Shown here: positions 32,686 through 46,300 of the stretch, in pieces
How the letters are laid out: each line of letters opens with the position of its first letter
How positions within the stretch are numbered: position 1 is the stretch's first letter
From: Plazaster borealis
Taxonomy: Eukaryota > Echinodermata > Asteroidea > Forcipulatida > Labidiasteridae
Length of the DNA: 64,000 bases
Reading direction: 5' to 3'
NCBI GenBank assembly: GCA_021014325.1
Contig: CM037467.1
Location: 9,697,273 to 9,761,272, forward strand
Made by a program: the position numbers and the translations under genes
Notes under the pieces: model-generated
The model's database searches: none
Told to the model about the DNA's origin: nothing
The model's input: the letters and a program-made list of their open reading frames with translations, nothing else

Positions 32686-32773
32686 GTAGTTGGGTACTTA
32701 ACAACAACAACTACAAAGCCATGGAAACTGTAGTTGGGTACTTAACAACAACAACTACAAAGCCATGGAAACT
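32686..32773. repeat. 43-bp direct tandem duplication
   Basis: Two copies of TAGTTGGGTACTTAACAACA, continuing ACAACTACAAAGCCATGGAA, lie head to tail with no visible difference. Confidence 0.85.
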
Positions 32774-32819
32774 GTTATTTACATACAAGTGATAAATATT
32801 TGTCGATCTTGGTACTTAA

Positions 32820-33202
32820 AGGCAAAGTATACCTTAGGTTTTTGGAATTGTTCGATTGTTTTAATCCTATATAAATGTAGATACCATAAAACTAACCTGT
32901 GAAAATTTTATTTCAAAAGGTGGTAACGCTTTTGAGATAATTGCCGAAAATCTGGAGCGGTTATGTCCACGCAGGAAGAATAATCTGTAATTGGAATACA
33001 CAATGTGAGCAACCTTTCATGCAGAAACATTTCTCAGATTGAAATGTTTTTAAATCCCTCTCTCTAAAACCACATTCCTTTGAAGGGAATTGTTTTTTCA
33101 AAATGTTAAACATTATCAACAGATGCAGTGCTAAGTACCAAGTACGTTTTTATGGTCATTAATTTTTGGAGTAATTATCAAAGGTACATGTATACACTCC
33201 CT
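32820..33202. mobile_element. TTAA-flanked MITE, second subfamily, 383 bp
   Basis: TTAA at 32816-32819 and 33203-33206. Ends AGGCAAAGTATACCTT and GTACATGTATACACTCCCT. The interior ATACCATAAAACTAACCTGT is shared with the copy at 37377. Confidence 0.75.
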
Positions 33203-33489
33203 TTAATGCAACAGTTTTGTATTATGAGTACAAGTTTTACAAGGTGTAACAGATACTTATTGCATATGCTTGATACCTCAAAGAGGTAACAGAGGCAAAA
33301 GACCCTCCCATGAATGGAAATTGCAAATTGCAGGTGTGCAAACTAACATTACAGCTGGTCGGCAAAATGAGGGGGAACACTGCGCCTTCTTGTATGGTGC
33401 TGATGGTGGCGAGACACATACGCGTTTGTGCAGTTACAGTACAGGTTGAATGGCTTGTGACTGGTGCCCGAATAAAGATATCGACAAAA

Positions 33490-33600
33490 TAGGGAAACCG
33501 CCAATCTAGGTAGTGCGCCGACACCTTAAACCTGAGGTCGTTTGTTCAAATCCCCCTCTAGTCAATTTTTTTTCATTCATTTTCCCTTGTGGTGTATCAT
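33490..33600 (+). repeat. tRNA-derived SINE fragment
   Basis: CTAGGTAGTGCGCCGACACC, then CCTGAGGTCGTTTGTTCAAA and CTAGTCAATTTTTT. Same family as 31910-32335, with a decayed head. Confidence 0.6.
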
Positions 33601-34955
33601 TTGATAAGTTTACATAACAGATTTTCTTGCATTATGCATGCTTTGCATTTTTGGGGGTCCATGATCTGGTTTTACCAAAGAAACATTTGCCTACAAACTG
33701 CACACAGCTTGGCCCTACTTTTTATTATAACTTTAAGAAAAGCTTTTCTCTGCACTGCAGCTGTCCAAATTTAAGTCATCGGCAAATCTATGAACTTTGG
33801 CTTTTGATTGTATCATACACGTAGCATCACCTCTTACAATGTACCTCATTAAGTAACTATCATACTTTCCAAGGTTACTTTGTAATGCCAATATTTTGTT
33901 CTAATCTAATTTTGTAACTTTCGTTTTTGCTTTCTACACGTGTGGCTCCAGGGAGATATGATTTCCCCAAAAAAGAAACAAGAAGTTTAAATCTGTTATT
34001 TTTGGTTGATCCTAATAGCACCTTTATCTTGTTTCATATTTGTATTTCTTATCCTTGTTTTTATTTTGTAAATGGGGGAGGGAAAAAAGTCTTAACCAGT
34101 ACTTAAAACAGGAAATTGAAATAATGCTTTCATTGTTGATACAAAAAGATCTAAAGATCTAAAGATCTGATAAAAGATTCCCTTGAAAGGAGAAACTTTC
34201 TCTAATCTCACACGCTTCTGTTTCCTGTATGGTGGTACATGTAATAGTCTTATTGGAAAGTGGAATAAAATGTAAAGTTTCGTTACCTAGTAAGTGCCTA
34301 TTTCACTTACTGTCTTCTACATATAAAAACAGATTCTAACCCATCCAAAGTTCTTTAATCGTGAGAAAGAAAACTATTTTTGTTTCCCCAGAGATCTTTC
34401 CAATGTTTTGATTGTAAAAACCCATGATGGGAAAGTTTCAGCTGAATACAGTGTCTATTTTAGGAGAAAATAGAAAGACTTTTACAGTATTTTCATCAAG
34501 AACATTTAATTCATCCCCGTTAGCGAGGTGACAATGGGTACCAACTGCATCTCTGGCCGCAGCATTAACTAATGGAGGGCAACATTACATGTAACTAATG
34601 GACACCAAGGAAAGTTGAATCTCCAAAAGTCGCCTGATGGAAATGTTTGGAGATTCAAATTTGTTTACATCGGCCTACTCTTATTGATTTCTAATCAACA
34701 CTTCAGACAAAATAACTTCTTAGGATGCTTATTACCAATTACCATCTGTGTAACAAAAAGGCTTTCGGATATAAGTTACATTTCTTTTCAGGGTCAGTAC
34801 CAAAGTATGACCCTACCTTCACAGTTGTAGGTGAGAAGATGAAGAAGATGTAAAAGAAGACGAAGGACTTCGGGGAAAAAACAACAAATCATGAGTACAT
34901 GTTCTTAGCTAACTGAGGGGAATTTTTGAGGTTTTTTCTGTTACAAAAAAAAGAT
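33601..34955. other. non-coding stretch, no gene seen
   Basis: Open frames on the plus strand show no motif. AGATCTAAAGATCTAAAGAT near 34147 is a small tandem repeat. No RNA gene was seen. Confidence 0.4.
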
Positions 34956-34959
34956 AAAA

Positions 34960-35811
34960 TAATAATAATCTTCATCATCATTATCAGCCCATGTCATCCC
35001 TCTGCTGGGTGAAGTCCACTCCCAAGATGTTCTAAGTATTTCTGTTCTGTGTATGTCTTTGCTGATGATCCCACGTGACTGACAATCTCATCTCTCCATC
35101 TTGCTCGAGGTCTGCCATGTTTTCTCTTCCCGGATAGAGGTTGCCATCCTGTTTTGATTTTGTTTCATCTTTCCTTGCTCTGCCTACTGTACATTGTAGT
35201 TGTGCAGCCCATCTCCATTTTATCCTTTTGGCTGTTACTTAAAGGCATCGTACACATTTGGTAATTGTCAAAGACCAGTGTTCTCATTTGGTGTATCCCA
35301 ACATATGCATACAATAACAAGCCTGTGAAAAGTTGGGCTCAATTGGTCATCGAAGTTGCAAGAAAAGGATGAAAGAAAATACACAAATTTGTGTGCTTTC
35401 AGTTAGGAATAAAAACTTCTTGCAACAAGTTTTTATTATTTTAGTGCGAAATTACCTCTTTTTCAAAAACTACGTTACTTCAGAGGGAGTCGTTTCTCAC
35501 AATGTTTTATACTATCAACAGCTCTCTGTTGCTCATTACCAAGTCACTTTTTATGCTAATATATATTTTGAGTAATTACCAAACGTGTACAGTGCCTTCA
35601 ATTCATCATTGATTTTAGTTTGATCTCTGATCCAAGCGAACTCTCCTTGGCCTTGCGTATCCAAGCATTAACCGCTCCATGCTTCTTTGTCCTGTTTGGA
35701 TTTTCCTTTCCATTTTCTTATTCAAAGACCATGCTTTGTTTCCTTATGTAATAGATGGCAAAACACACTGGTTGAAAATTTTCTTTGTTAAACAGTTTGG
35801 TATTGACTTCT
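34960..35811 (-). mobile_element. RTE-like LINE, C-terminal part of reverse transcriptase, interrupted
   Basis: Minus-strand reading right to left: KIFNQCVLPSITYGNKAWSL, then MERKIQTGQRSMERLMLGYA, matches the RTE-type reverse-transcriptase tail (FNQCVLPxxTYGxExWxL ... QRxMERxMLG). Left of an inserted MITE it resumes with KRIKWRWAAQLQC and, after a frame change, GRPRARWRDEIV (RTE: IKWRWAGH ... GRPxxRWxD). Frames are broken, so it is dead. It ends in an ATAATAATC-type tail near 34962. The insert is the TTAA MITE at 35243-35597. Confidence 0.75.
35243..35597. mobile_element. TTAA MITE inserted in the LINE
   Basis: TTAA at 35239-35242, ends AGGCATCGTACACATTTGGT and ACCAAACGTGTACAGTGCCT. The right-hand target copy is mutated to TCAA. 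About 355 bp. Confidence 0.8.
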
Positions 35812-35815
35812 TTAA

Positions 35816-36180
35816 AGGTACCGTACACGTTTGGTGACTAGAAACAAGTATTAGCATAAAAATTTACTTGGTAACAAGCAACGGACAGCTGTTGATAGTA
35901 TAAAACATTGTAGGAAACGTCTCCCTCTGAAGTAATGTAGTTTTTGAGAAAGAGGTAATTTCTCACTAAAGTAATAAAAACTTCTTGCAAGAAGTTTTTG
36001 TTCCTATCTGAAAGCACACAAATTTGTACAACAAGGGTGTTTTTTCTTTCATCATTTTCTTGCAACTTCGATGACCAATTGAGCCCAAATTTTCACAGGC
36101 TTGTTATTTTATGCATATATGTTGGGATACACCAAGTAAGAATACTGGTCTTTGACAATTTCCAAACGTGTTCAGTGCCT
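35816..36180. mobile_element. TTAA-flanked MITE, 365 bp, inverse orientation
   Basis: TTAA at 35812-35815 and 36181-36184. Left end AGGTACCGTACACGTTTGGT; right end CCAAACGTGTTCAGTGCCT. The hairpin CTTCTTGCAAGAAG is inside. Confidence 0.85.
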
Positions 36181-36184
36181 TTAA

Positions 36185-37237
36185 TAATATCAGTATTTTT
36201 ATTGTAATGTAACAAATTGAGACTCATTTTGTATTAAAAGGTTATTAGCTTTGAAAACATATCTGTTATATGCTGTTGAGGTACATGAAATAGTTATAGA
36301 TAATTCCCCAAATGGAAACGTACCGTGCATCACAAAAGAACAATTGAACCATGGAATCCACGTAAATTTATTCAAGCAGATTAAATTTATCTTCTTTAAG
36401 CAAACTGAAAGGGGGAATTAGCTGGTTGCAAACTGTTCACTTAGCGAAATGACCTGTGAGGTATAAATGCAAAAGTTGTTTTGGGCCTACTTCAGGGTCT
36501 TTCTCAAAGGCTAAACAAAAATAAAAAACAATAGCAAACTGCTCTATAATGTGTTCATGATTTCATGCATGAAATAGTTGTAGGGAATCTGCCTATAGGG
36601 AAACACCTCATGCGATTCAGTTGTCATTGCCCACTTTGACAAACCTGGCAGGGTCCTGACCTTTGTGGCTTTCATAGATATCACAATAGGCTACAGGATA
36701 TTTACACAAAGCTTTGAAATTGATAATACAAGTTATGGTCACATGATGTTTCAGTTTGCGTGTGCACCTGAACTCGTTAAGGGGAGTAACCTTGTCCAGA
36801 TCATTCATTTCCATTTCCTCATTCGAAGATAAAGCACTGTTTCAGTTTTGTGGGAGAGTCTTGATATTTTGTGTGTAGCATTTTGTGTAAGTTTCAAATG
36901 TGCTCTTTTACTTCAAATTAATTTGTTTCAAGCTTGGAACTGTACACTCGGAATTGTGTATCATACAGTACATCCATTTTAACAAGTATTTTTGCACTTG
37001 TACATGTGTGCAGGATTTTTGTATTTATTAAGCTGGTTTTTTAGTTATTGTTGAAGGGTTAAGAAGTGTGTTAATTAACTGTTCATAAGGAAGCAGGTGC
37101 CTGGTTGAATACGTGCATTACATGAATTTTTTTTCTGTGTTTGTTAAAAATTTGGCCTAAATTTTTTGATCTTTTTGTACTTGTTTGGTCGGGAAAGTCT
37201 TTTCAGTGATGGTGTATTTTTGATTGCATTCTTTCAG
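36185..37237. other. non-coding stretch upstream of the progranulin gene
   Basis: No 5' untranslated exon or promoter could be fixed. The signal-peptide exon starts at a splice acceptor (37238), so a non-coding first exon must lie here or further left. Confidence 0.45.
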
Positions 37238-37318
37238 ATACCACTCGGATTCAAGATGAAGACTGCCGTGCTCGCTGGTGTCCTGCTGGTGCTGGTACAC
37301 ACTGCATACAGCCAAGAG
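37238..37318 (+). CDS. GRN: progranulin exon: 5' UTR end and signal peptide
   Basis: Acceptor CTTTCAG, then 18 nt of UTR and ATG at 37256. It encodes 21 residues: MKT, a hydrophobic core [11 protein letters not shown], then HTAYSQE, with likely signal peptidase cleavage after AYS. Donor GTACAT. Ends in phase 0. Confidence 0.9.
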
Positions 37319-40300
37319 GTACATGTTCATACACTCTTTCTCGCCCCTGGGTCCAAGTTCATACAGCACTATTTAAAGGGATTGTATACGTTTGGTAATT
37401 GGAACCCACTGTTTGTTTCAATCCTATATAGTTGTAGATATATACCATAAAACTAACCTGTGAAAATTTCATTTCAAAAGGTGGTAGCGTTTTTTAGATA
37501 ATTATTGCCGAAGAATAATCTGCAATTGGAATACACATTCTGAGAACGTTAATGCAGTAACGCTTCTCAGACTCACATTTTTGGGGCCCAGGTCAGTTTG
37601 CAGGCCTGATACTTCTTTGTTGTTGGGGAAAGGCAGTTTGTCCTCGGTAAAAAGGCACTTCAGTGAGGAAAATATCAATTTCTACTGTTATAGAACATTT
37701 CAAGGCAGGGTTCTCTCCATGCACAAGCTAGCTTTCATGCCGATACGCGCATAAAACCAAGATAAACACGAAGTACAAAACATTCTGAAGACCTTGTTTC
37801 AAGTCAGCGTGCTTCGGCCATGCATCCAAACAATTTGGTCCAGAATGCCCCACAGTTTTGAAAAAAACCTGGGGAGAACCCTGCATGTGGCAATAGGGCA
37901 ATTACCAGAAGCTATTGTTACCTCAGTGAAATATCAGGTCTGAACTTGTGCATGCATTAAAATCATGATGGTCTCAAGTTTTCCAAAGTCAAATTCATGA
38001 AATTGTCTGCAGCCCCAAATATCATTGGGTCAGGCATACAAATCTTGTAAGTACAAACATTTTGCTTTTGATTAACCCGCTTTTTAACTGTCGTTGTATG
38101 GCCAGAGTTCAGTCATTTTAGCTTGGGGTTAGTCACCCCAAAACTGAAAACAACCTCTTCAAGTCTAGTGTGTTCCAGTTTCCAAACACATTGGCTCTAC
38201 TTTTAAGAAATTTCCTAATGTACTTTAAAGATTTTGTAAACTATTTCTGGTTATAAATGTATAAGTTCTGAGACTTATGGTCAAGCGGAGATTTTCTAAA
38301 AATTTGAAACCTGATTTCTTTTTCGACGTATCCCTGTAGCTGCTTCCCAAAGTGTCCTCAAACCTTCTCCCTTACATCAATACCCCCCCCCCCCCCCCCC
38401 GTTCCCAAATGATGCACAGGGTTTGCCCTTTCCTTTTTTTTTTTCATTTCAATAGTCCCCAGCTTTTTCATTAGTCCATAATTTTATTTCAAATGAAGTA
38501 GGGATTTTTTTTAAAACACTGAACTAGCCAGCTGGACAGCTTCGAGTGAATTGTAACTGGTCTTCGTGTGTTTTAAGTTGGTACTTGGCCAGCGGACTAC
38601 TGTTAAGGGAGAACGCTGATGCCCCTCTTACCCCTTAATTCTTGTTATTTTGTACCAGGTTGAAAATGTTATCTGCCCTGGTGGTACAAGCCAATGTCCA
38701 GATGGGAACACTTGCTGCATGCTAGCGTCTGGTCAGTGGGGCTGCTGCCCCATCCCAAAGGTGAGTACATGTATCTGAAAGACGATTTCCTTCTAATATT
38801 ATTAATTGGATTAATTTTTGGGTGAATTACTAAAAATTGTGGAGAACAGGATTTGAACCTGCGACCTCCAAATTAACGTGCCGGTGCTCTAGATCTAGCC
38901 CTCATGTTTGTGGTCTCACTATTTTGTTGATATCTTTGTTCGGGGGCACCAGTCGGAAGTCATGTAACCTTCTATATCATTGACAGAGAGGAGGAACCAG
39001 ATCTGTACCAAATTTGTCAACATTATGATGAGCTCATGTATATTTAGGGATTGGCTGGCCCAACTGTGTGGCCAAAGAACTGGTATGCAACTACGCAACT
39101 CAAATAAACTGAAAACCGAGCAGTGCTGGACCAAACCCTATCAGGATAGTCCAATCCCCTATCTCAGGCAAAACTTTATAATACACAACTAGAGTATTTG
39201 AATATGTTGTGCTTCTGATAGTGGGTTCATTAGGACTGTTAGGAGTATATACTCCTTTAATAGTTGACCGGTTTCCCACTAGATGGCTTTAGAACCCCCA
39301 AATTGTTTACTTTTTAATGTTTGTTGTCATTCTGTGTATTGTAATTTCGCTTTTTTCAGCAGCTTTTTACTGTGTAATTGATCTTGTTGTTTTTACTGTA
39401 AACCATGTGCATTTCATCTTTTGGCTGCGATGCATTATCTAAATAAGCCAGAATAAATGAATGAATGAATGCAAATGTATGCTGCCATATAGTCGGGGAT
39501 CACGCCGGTTCACGATAAGGGGCATTTTAAGGGGATGCAACTTTTTTGATTAAATAATCAAGTGATATTTCCCACAAGGGAAACTGACTGTAATTACTTA
39601 TCAACCCAGATAAATCTATTCTTAGTTGGTGCTTGTTCAAACTAAAACAGTTCAAACTGTGTAGGTAACTTTTTGTTCTCCTTTTAATTCTGGTGTTGTA
39701 AAAAGTATTCTGGTCAAGTAAACATTATGAGCTACAAAGCTACAGCGTTCTTGTGGATTTTCCCCCAACTTCAAGCCCTGTCCTGCTCTTAGTGAGTTTT
39801 GGGGAGATTTTTGTAGCCCTGCAAGCGTCCTTCCTCATTCTAACATGTCTAACATAATCCAACACCATATGGTAACCTAACACCCAAAATGTTGGACTCT
39901 GATTATGGGGGTATGCCTGATTCAATGTAAAGCACAATCGGTTTCCTACATGTAGCCTAGTGCAGTCCTCAGTCCAGCAGAATCAAACGGAACATGCCGT
40001 TGGGTTTTGATGGATTGGGGTTGGTTTGGGTTAATCCAAATACATGCTGGCTTCTTCTTTCTGGCAATAAAACCCAAAATCTGAAAAAGTGCCTTGCAGT
40101 GTAGCTCCAACAGGTTGTTAGACACCCACTGAGAAGAGAAAAAGATGAAGAGATGTTTTGACTTGGATGTGGGTGGGAAAACTCAGCTGGAAATACCCAG
40201 TTAAATTTCCCTCGAGAGAAAATGCAAAATTACAGTTTCAGTTCGGCTTGTTGGTTTTGTTGCGCAGTTGATCCTGATCGCAGTAGAGAAAACCTGTGCC

Positions 40301-43300
40301 AACCATTTTTGAAATAATATACACTTGACTAACAGGCAAATGAAATTATTGTACTTCTGGTAGGCTGTGTGCTGCAGTGACAAAACCCACTGCTGTCCCA
40401 ACGGCTACACCTGCAACTCAGGAACCTGCACCAAAGGAGATCTGACCGTCCCATGGGAGACAAAGAACGTCGCCCAACCAATCAAGGTAAAATTTCAAAC
40501 TCTCTCAAGACGCCAGCCATAGCTTCTTTTTTTTGAAACCGATGCTCCTTTGTTTCAAGCTTAAAACTTTTCAGCGGATTTTCACGTTTTTTCTCCATTA
40601 ATATAAGTACCATAGAAAACTGGAAAGTTAAGTGCGGTTGGCATGGTTGGCCACGTCCTCTGTGCAGATAGAAAGCTTTCAACACTTGTTTTGTCCCATG
40701 CTGTTTCATGACTTCTCTACCCCCTCCTCTTAGCCCCTCCCCCCATGTTTTGGCCAACCACCTGTAAAGTAATTTTTAATTAGGTGACGCACCTTTCGGA
40801 ATGACTCTGGAGTGTCTTGGTTTCAAACGTTGATCTTGTCATGAGCCGAACCTATTGTAAATGTTATGTTAAGTTCCTCTGTCTGAAACCAACATGTATT
40901 TAGGTCGACCTAGAGTCGCTCCTATTCTATTTGGTTCAACGTGACTCCTGTCTGAACCGGGCGTTACTTTAACCAATAAGAGAGAAGAATATTCAGAAAT
41001 AAATACGTTACATCACTCTCCCCATACCAAGAAAGTGTTGTAAATATTATGTAAATTTTGTGTTTCTTAAAGTTAAATATCAGGGTATTTTGTGAATCTT
41101 TTGTTCTGTGTTTCCGTAATCTGTCTCAATAGGGTGACCAACGGCCCAGAACGTTTGTTTCGCTTTGCAAATCACCCGCACTTAAGAATTCTTTCAACAT
41201 TCCTGTTTTTAAAGCAAATGTACAACATTGGTAATTGTCAAAGACCAGTATCCACACTTGCTGTCACCCAACATATACATGAAATAACAAACCTGTAAAA
41301 GTTTAAGAAAAAAACCATTATATGTTTTCACTGTTTCCAAACATCAAATTTTGTCACCAGTGATAAAGACTAATTGTTTTAATTTCCTAAAAACTAAAGC
41401 ATTTCAAGCAAAACTATTTCAAGGGAAAGTTTTCCACCATGGCCATCTTTATACCATGTAAGTTGTGTGCAAATCTGAGAACATTTATATTTTCAACCTT
41501 ACCAATGTTGTACACACCCTTTAAATTCAGTTGAAATTTTAATCAATATCTACCAGGTTGAAAGTGTTGTCTGCCCTGGTGGTGCTAGCCAGTGTCCAGA
41601 TGGTACCACTTGCTGCAGGCTAGCGTCTGGTGCATGGGGTTGCTGCCCTTTCCCAAAGGTAAGTAACACGTAACCTTACTGGATTCAAACCCCTGGTACT
41701 CGGTATTGCCACTGGTATGCTTAATGAAAATGCTGCACCAAAGGCTCCCACACAGCAGTTATGTTCATTGAAATCAGCTGTCATTGTACACACGTGAGAA
41801 AGTTTGTTTGTGAATGACTTGGGTGATTGCGTGAAATGTTTACAAAAATAACCGTAAACGCACAGCCTAAGTCTGAACCTTAGACACTTCGGGGATAAGC
41901 GAAACTTTTGAAGTAACTTTGTCTATTCTGAAATGATGTCACAGTAATTGAAGTTAGCTTTGGTTTTTTTGTATCAAATAGGCGGTGTGCTGCAGTGACC
42001 ACACCCACTGCTGTCAAACTGGCTACACCTGCGACGTCGCACATGGAGCCTGCGTAAAGGGAGCTCTGACCCTCCCGTGGGCATCAAAGAATGTCGCTCA
42101 ACCAATTGAGGTAAACCTTTCAAAAATCCTTCAATTGCATACGTGCTAATTAATTATGTTACAGTGTTTTCTATGTCGGTGAGAGCTATTAATTGTTTGA
42201 TTGTGATAAAAAACATTAAGAAGTTATCAGTTTTGTGCGAGCTTTCAAACACGGCAGGTTTGATCAATTGTTATCAAAATATATATCCACTCTCAGAATT
42301 CAGTTAACAACTGGAAGTCTGCTGCCATCTAGTGTCTGAAAGCGTCCAGTGTGTTGAAGCACTTTCTCTTTCAGTTTTTCAGCAACCAATACTGCATGAT
42401 TTAATTGAATAATTGATACAATTGAATAGCTACAATACTGGTCACTACTAGATTCGAACCCGCCTAAATGACTAATGCTTCGCATTAGATTATTAATACC
42501 AATCTTATAAGTTTAGACATTTGTGTGTTGAGCCAACTAAAAAAGGGGTGACAAATGGCCCAGAACTTTTGTTTCGCTTTACAAATCAGGCTCACGTGAC
42601 ACCCGCAGCTCTACTTAAGAGTATTTAAATTCAGTTAAAATTTTAATCAATATCTACCAGGTTGAAAGTGTTGTCTGCCCTGGTGGTGCTAGCCAGTGTC
42701 CAGATGGTAACACTTGCTGCATGCTAGCGTCTGGTGCATGGGGTTGCTGCCCTTTCCCAAAGGTAAGTAACACGTAACCTTACTGGATTCAAACCCCCCT
42801 GTGCCAAGTCAAAAACTCAGTATATTTTGCCTCTCCATAGTAGTTACAAGTGAACGTAAGTCACCATCAGTATTGTAGCTACACTGGTCAGTGCCAGTCG
42901 CCACCAACCACTACTCAGTAATGCCAACAGGCAGAAAAGAAAAATGAAGTAAGTCTGACCGGCACTCAATTTAATCGCCAAATCCTGAATACTGCATGAT
43001 TTAATTGATTAAATGACAAACCTTTCTCTTTTATTTACATCTTACTTGACTAAACACGGTAAAACATTTATCTTAGTGATCTCAATCCAGTCATACAGCA
43101 TGTGTGCTAGGACAAACTGCACTTATGTGTCACCTGTCGTCTGTCGATGCAGTGTGATGTATAGTTTACACTTGTATTGAGCACTGGTACTCGGTATTGC
43201 CACTGGTATGCATAATGTAAATGCTACACCGAAGGCTCCCACAAAGCAGTTATGTTCATTGAAATCAGCTGTCATTGTACACACGTGAGAAAGTTTGTTT

Positions 43301-46300
43301 GTGAATGACTTGCGTGATTGCGTTGATACTGTGATAGTGATTGCTAGGTAATCATATTCATTTATTCTGGTACAAGCATTCTGCACACTGGGCTGGAACT
43401 ACAAATTTTGTGTCTTGCACTCAAATGTCTCTAGCTGCAACACTGGTCACTACTGGATTCGAACCTGCCAAAATAACTAATGCCTCGCATTGGACAAGGT
43501 TGACCAATCTTATCAGTCTTAACATTCTGGTACGGACTCACAATAGAGTTGAGGACTCCGGAGGATTATGAGAGGTCTCTGAACCTAAGACACTTCAGGG
43601 TTAAGCAAAACTTTTGAAGTAATTTTGCTATTCTGAAATGATGGCACAGTAATTGAAATTACCTTTGTTTTGTTTGTATCATGAAGGCGGTGTGCTGCAG
43701 TGACCACACCCACTGCTGTCAAAATGGCTACATCTGCAACGTCGCACAAGGAACCTGCATCAAAGGAGCTCTGACCCTACCGTGGGCATCAAAGAATGTC
43801 GCTCAACCAATTGAGGTAAACCATTCAAAAATCATTTATTTCCATACCTGCTTATAAATTGTGTTACAGCGTTTTCTATGTCAGTGAGAGCATTGATTAG
43901 TTTGATTGTGATAAAAATCATTAAGAATTTATCAGTTTTGTGCGAGCTTTCAAACACGGCTGGTTTTTTTTCAATTGTAATCAAAATATATATCCACTCT
44001 CAGAATTCAGTTATCAGTTGTTATCAGTCTACTGCCATCTAGTGTCTGAAAGCGTCCTGTGTGTGGAAAACTTTCTCTTTCAGTTTTTCAGGAACCTCAG
44101 TCCCATGGGCAGCGCGTTGTATCGATCCCTCAACTCATTTTAAAACTCCTGGGAAGGAGAGACTAAGTTATGATCGATTTCACGAAAGTTACGCCACGTC
44201 TGAAAGTGCGCAAGGCTGAAAGTTGCGCCACAAAAATGGCGGTCCCGATAAACAGCCCCCCCCCTGTAAGAAAATTAAGAAAGATAAGACTTACTTCTTG
44301 TCCCCGTCTTAACAATTTTGGTAAAGGTGACTTGAAATTGTGAAAATGGTAACACTGTATTGTCCGTTACAAGCACGCATCAAAGACACCCCTAGTGGAA
44401 CAAATCTAGAATGTGTTTTGAGAACAATTAAATTATTTTATTTCTCTGTGTTTTCTTCCAAGGTTTTTTTCTTGTGACTGTACATCAATCATAATTATAA
44501 TAATGAAAACTTATAAAACGTACAACTCCACAAAAGTGCTCATGGCGCTAATACAAACAATAACATGTACTTAAAATGGAAACTTAGGCCTGATCTCAGA
44601 AAATCTGAAAAACAATACATGTAGTAAAGAAATACAAATAAAAATATAAAAAACAGGAAAAAACCGGAAAAAACCAACAGGACTGTACTGCTATTCGCTA
44701 CTAGCACGGATCCGCCATGTGCGTGTAGAGCCTCGACTTCATGCTTCATTTTGTATTGTATTTATTCATCTGTTTGGATGAAAGTGTCATAACATAACAG
44801 TGACAATACAGAGTTATATAATGCTTCTATTCGCTGCTGTCCCCAATTAGAGGCTCTAACACGTAAATGGCTGACCGCGCAAGGGGCGATTAATGTTTAA
44901 ACTAATATCTGGATGGTTGCCATGGTAACTCAATAGCATTTTTGTTTCAGGCTCCACAGGTCGGGAATGGAACAAAATGTAACGACCGTTACATGTGTAA
45001 ATCAAACTTCACGTGCTGTCAGACAGAGACAGTGGGAAAGTGGGCGTGCTGTCCGTTGCCAAAGGTTTTAACAAATTTCTGTAAATAATTTTGTAGGGAA
45101 GCAAAATAATTGAGATGGATGTTGGGTCACACAAAGTGTGGATACTGGTCTTTGACAATTACTAATGTTGGCCGCATGCTTTAAAGGTATCGTACACATT
45201 TGGTAATGACTCAAAACAAATATTAGCATAAAAACTTACTTGGTAACAAGCATTGGAGAGCTGTCGATAGTATAAAACATTGTAGGAAACGACTCCCTCT
45301 GAGAAAGAGGTAATTTCTCACTAAAATAATAAAAACTTCTTGCAAGAAGTTTTTATTCCCGTATCTGAAAGCACACACATTTGTACAACAAGGGTGTTTT
45401 TCTTTCATCATTTTCTTGCAACTTCGATGACCAATTGAGCCCAAATTTTCACAGGCTTGTTATTTTATGCATATGTTGGGATACACCAAGTGAGAACAAT
45501 GGTCTTTGACAATTTCCAAATGTGTTCATTGCCTTTAACTGTTAACTCCCCTTTTTTTAATCAACTTTACTCTTACCCACAGTTTTTAGGCCTACTGTAT
45601 CTTTGGAAGCCATTAGAGAAATCGATTTTGGGAACATTTGAAAAAAAAATTAACAAAACATTATCAAAACATTCAATGAGAAAATTACATCTGAATAACT
45701 TCTCAAGAAAAAAGTTTGATTTAAATATGTTTTTATTTAGATTTTCTCTGGGTACTGCAGCTAGGGGTAGCTTAACCAGTTCGGTGCGAATGACGAGTTA
45801 ACTTGCGAGAAAAAACGTTACCGACACTAGGAGGACGAGTTAACTCGCTAAATTTACATATGAATTGCCGTTACCCTCACCGTGCGTATTGTGTATGGGG
45901 TTCAGTTGTAGTTGCATTGCGGGGTACCAGGGTATCTCTAGTGTAATTTACTAGCGATTGGTGGCGCTATTGAACTTTTGTGGACACAAGCCAGCCGATG
46001 AACACAACGATTGAGTTGACATGTTGACAAAATCAAGATGGCGGCCTCCATGAGAAAACGCGTGTACAATGACACGGATATTCTTGGGTTATGTGTATCG
46101 TCAGTGTCGTCAAATTCTGATTCATCGAGTTCAGAGGAAAGTAGAAGTAACAGTTTGAATTCAGGTTTTGAAAAATGTAGTGAAAACAGCGAGGGTTTGG
46201 AAGTTAGCATGGTTAGTTTTGATTATCAATCATGAGTGATGACGCAGATCAGCATAGGCCTAACGTTAGACCTGCACCTGTTCGTGATAAACATAGTCTT

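Noticed and set aside
33237..33524. 95-codon minus-strand open frame with several cysteines
   Set aside because: No recognisable domain, no splice support, and another frame of similar size overlaps on the other strand.
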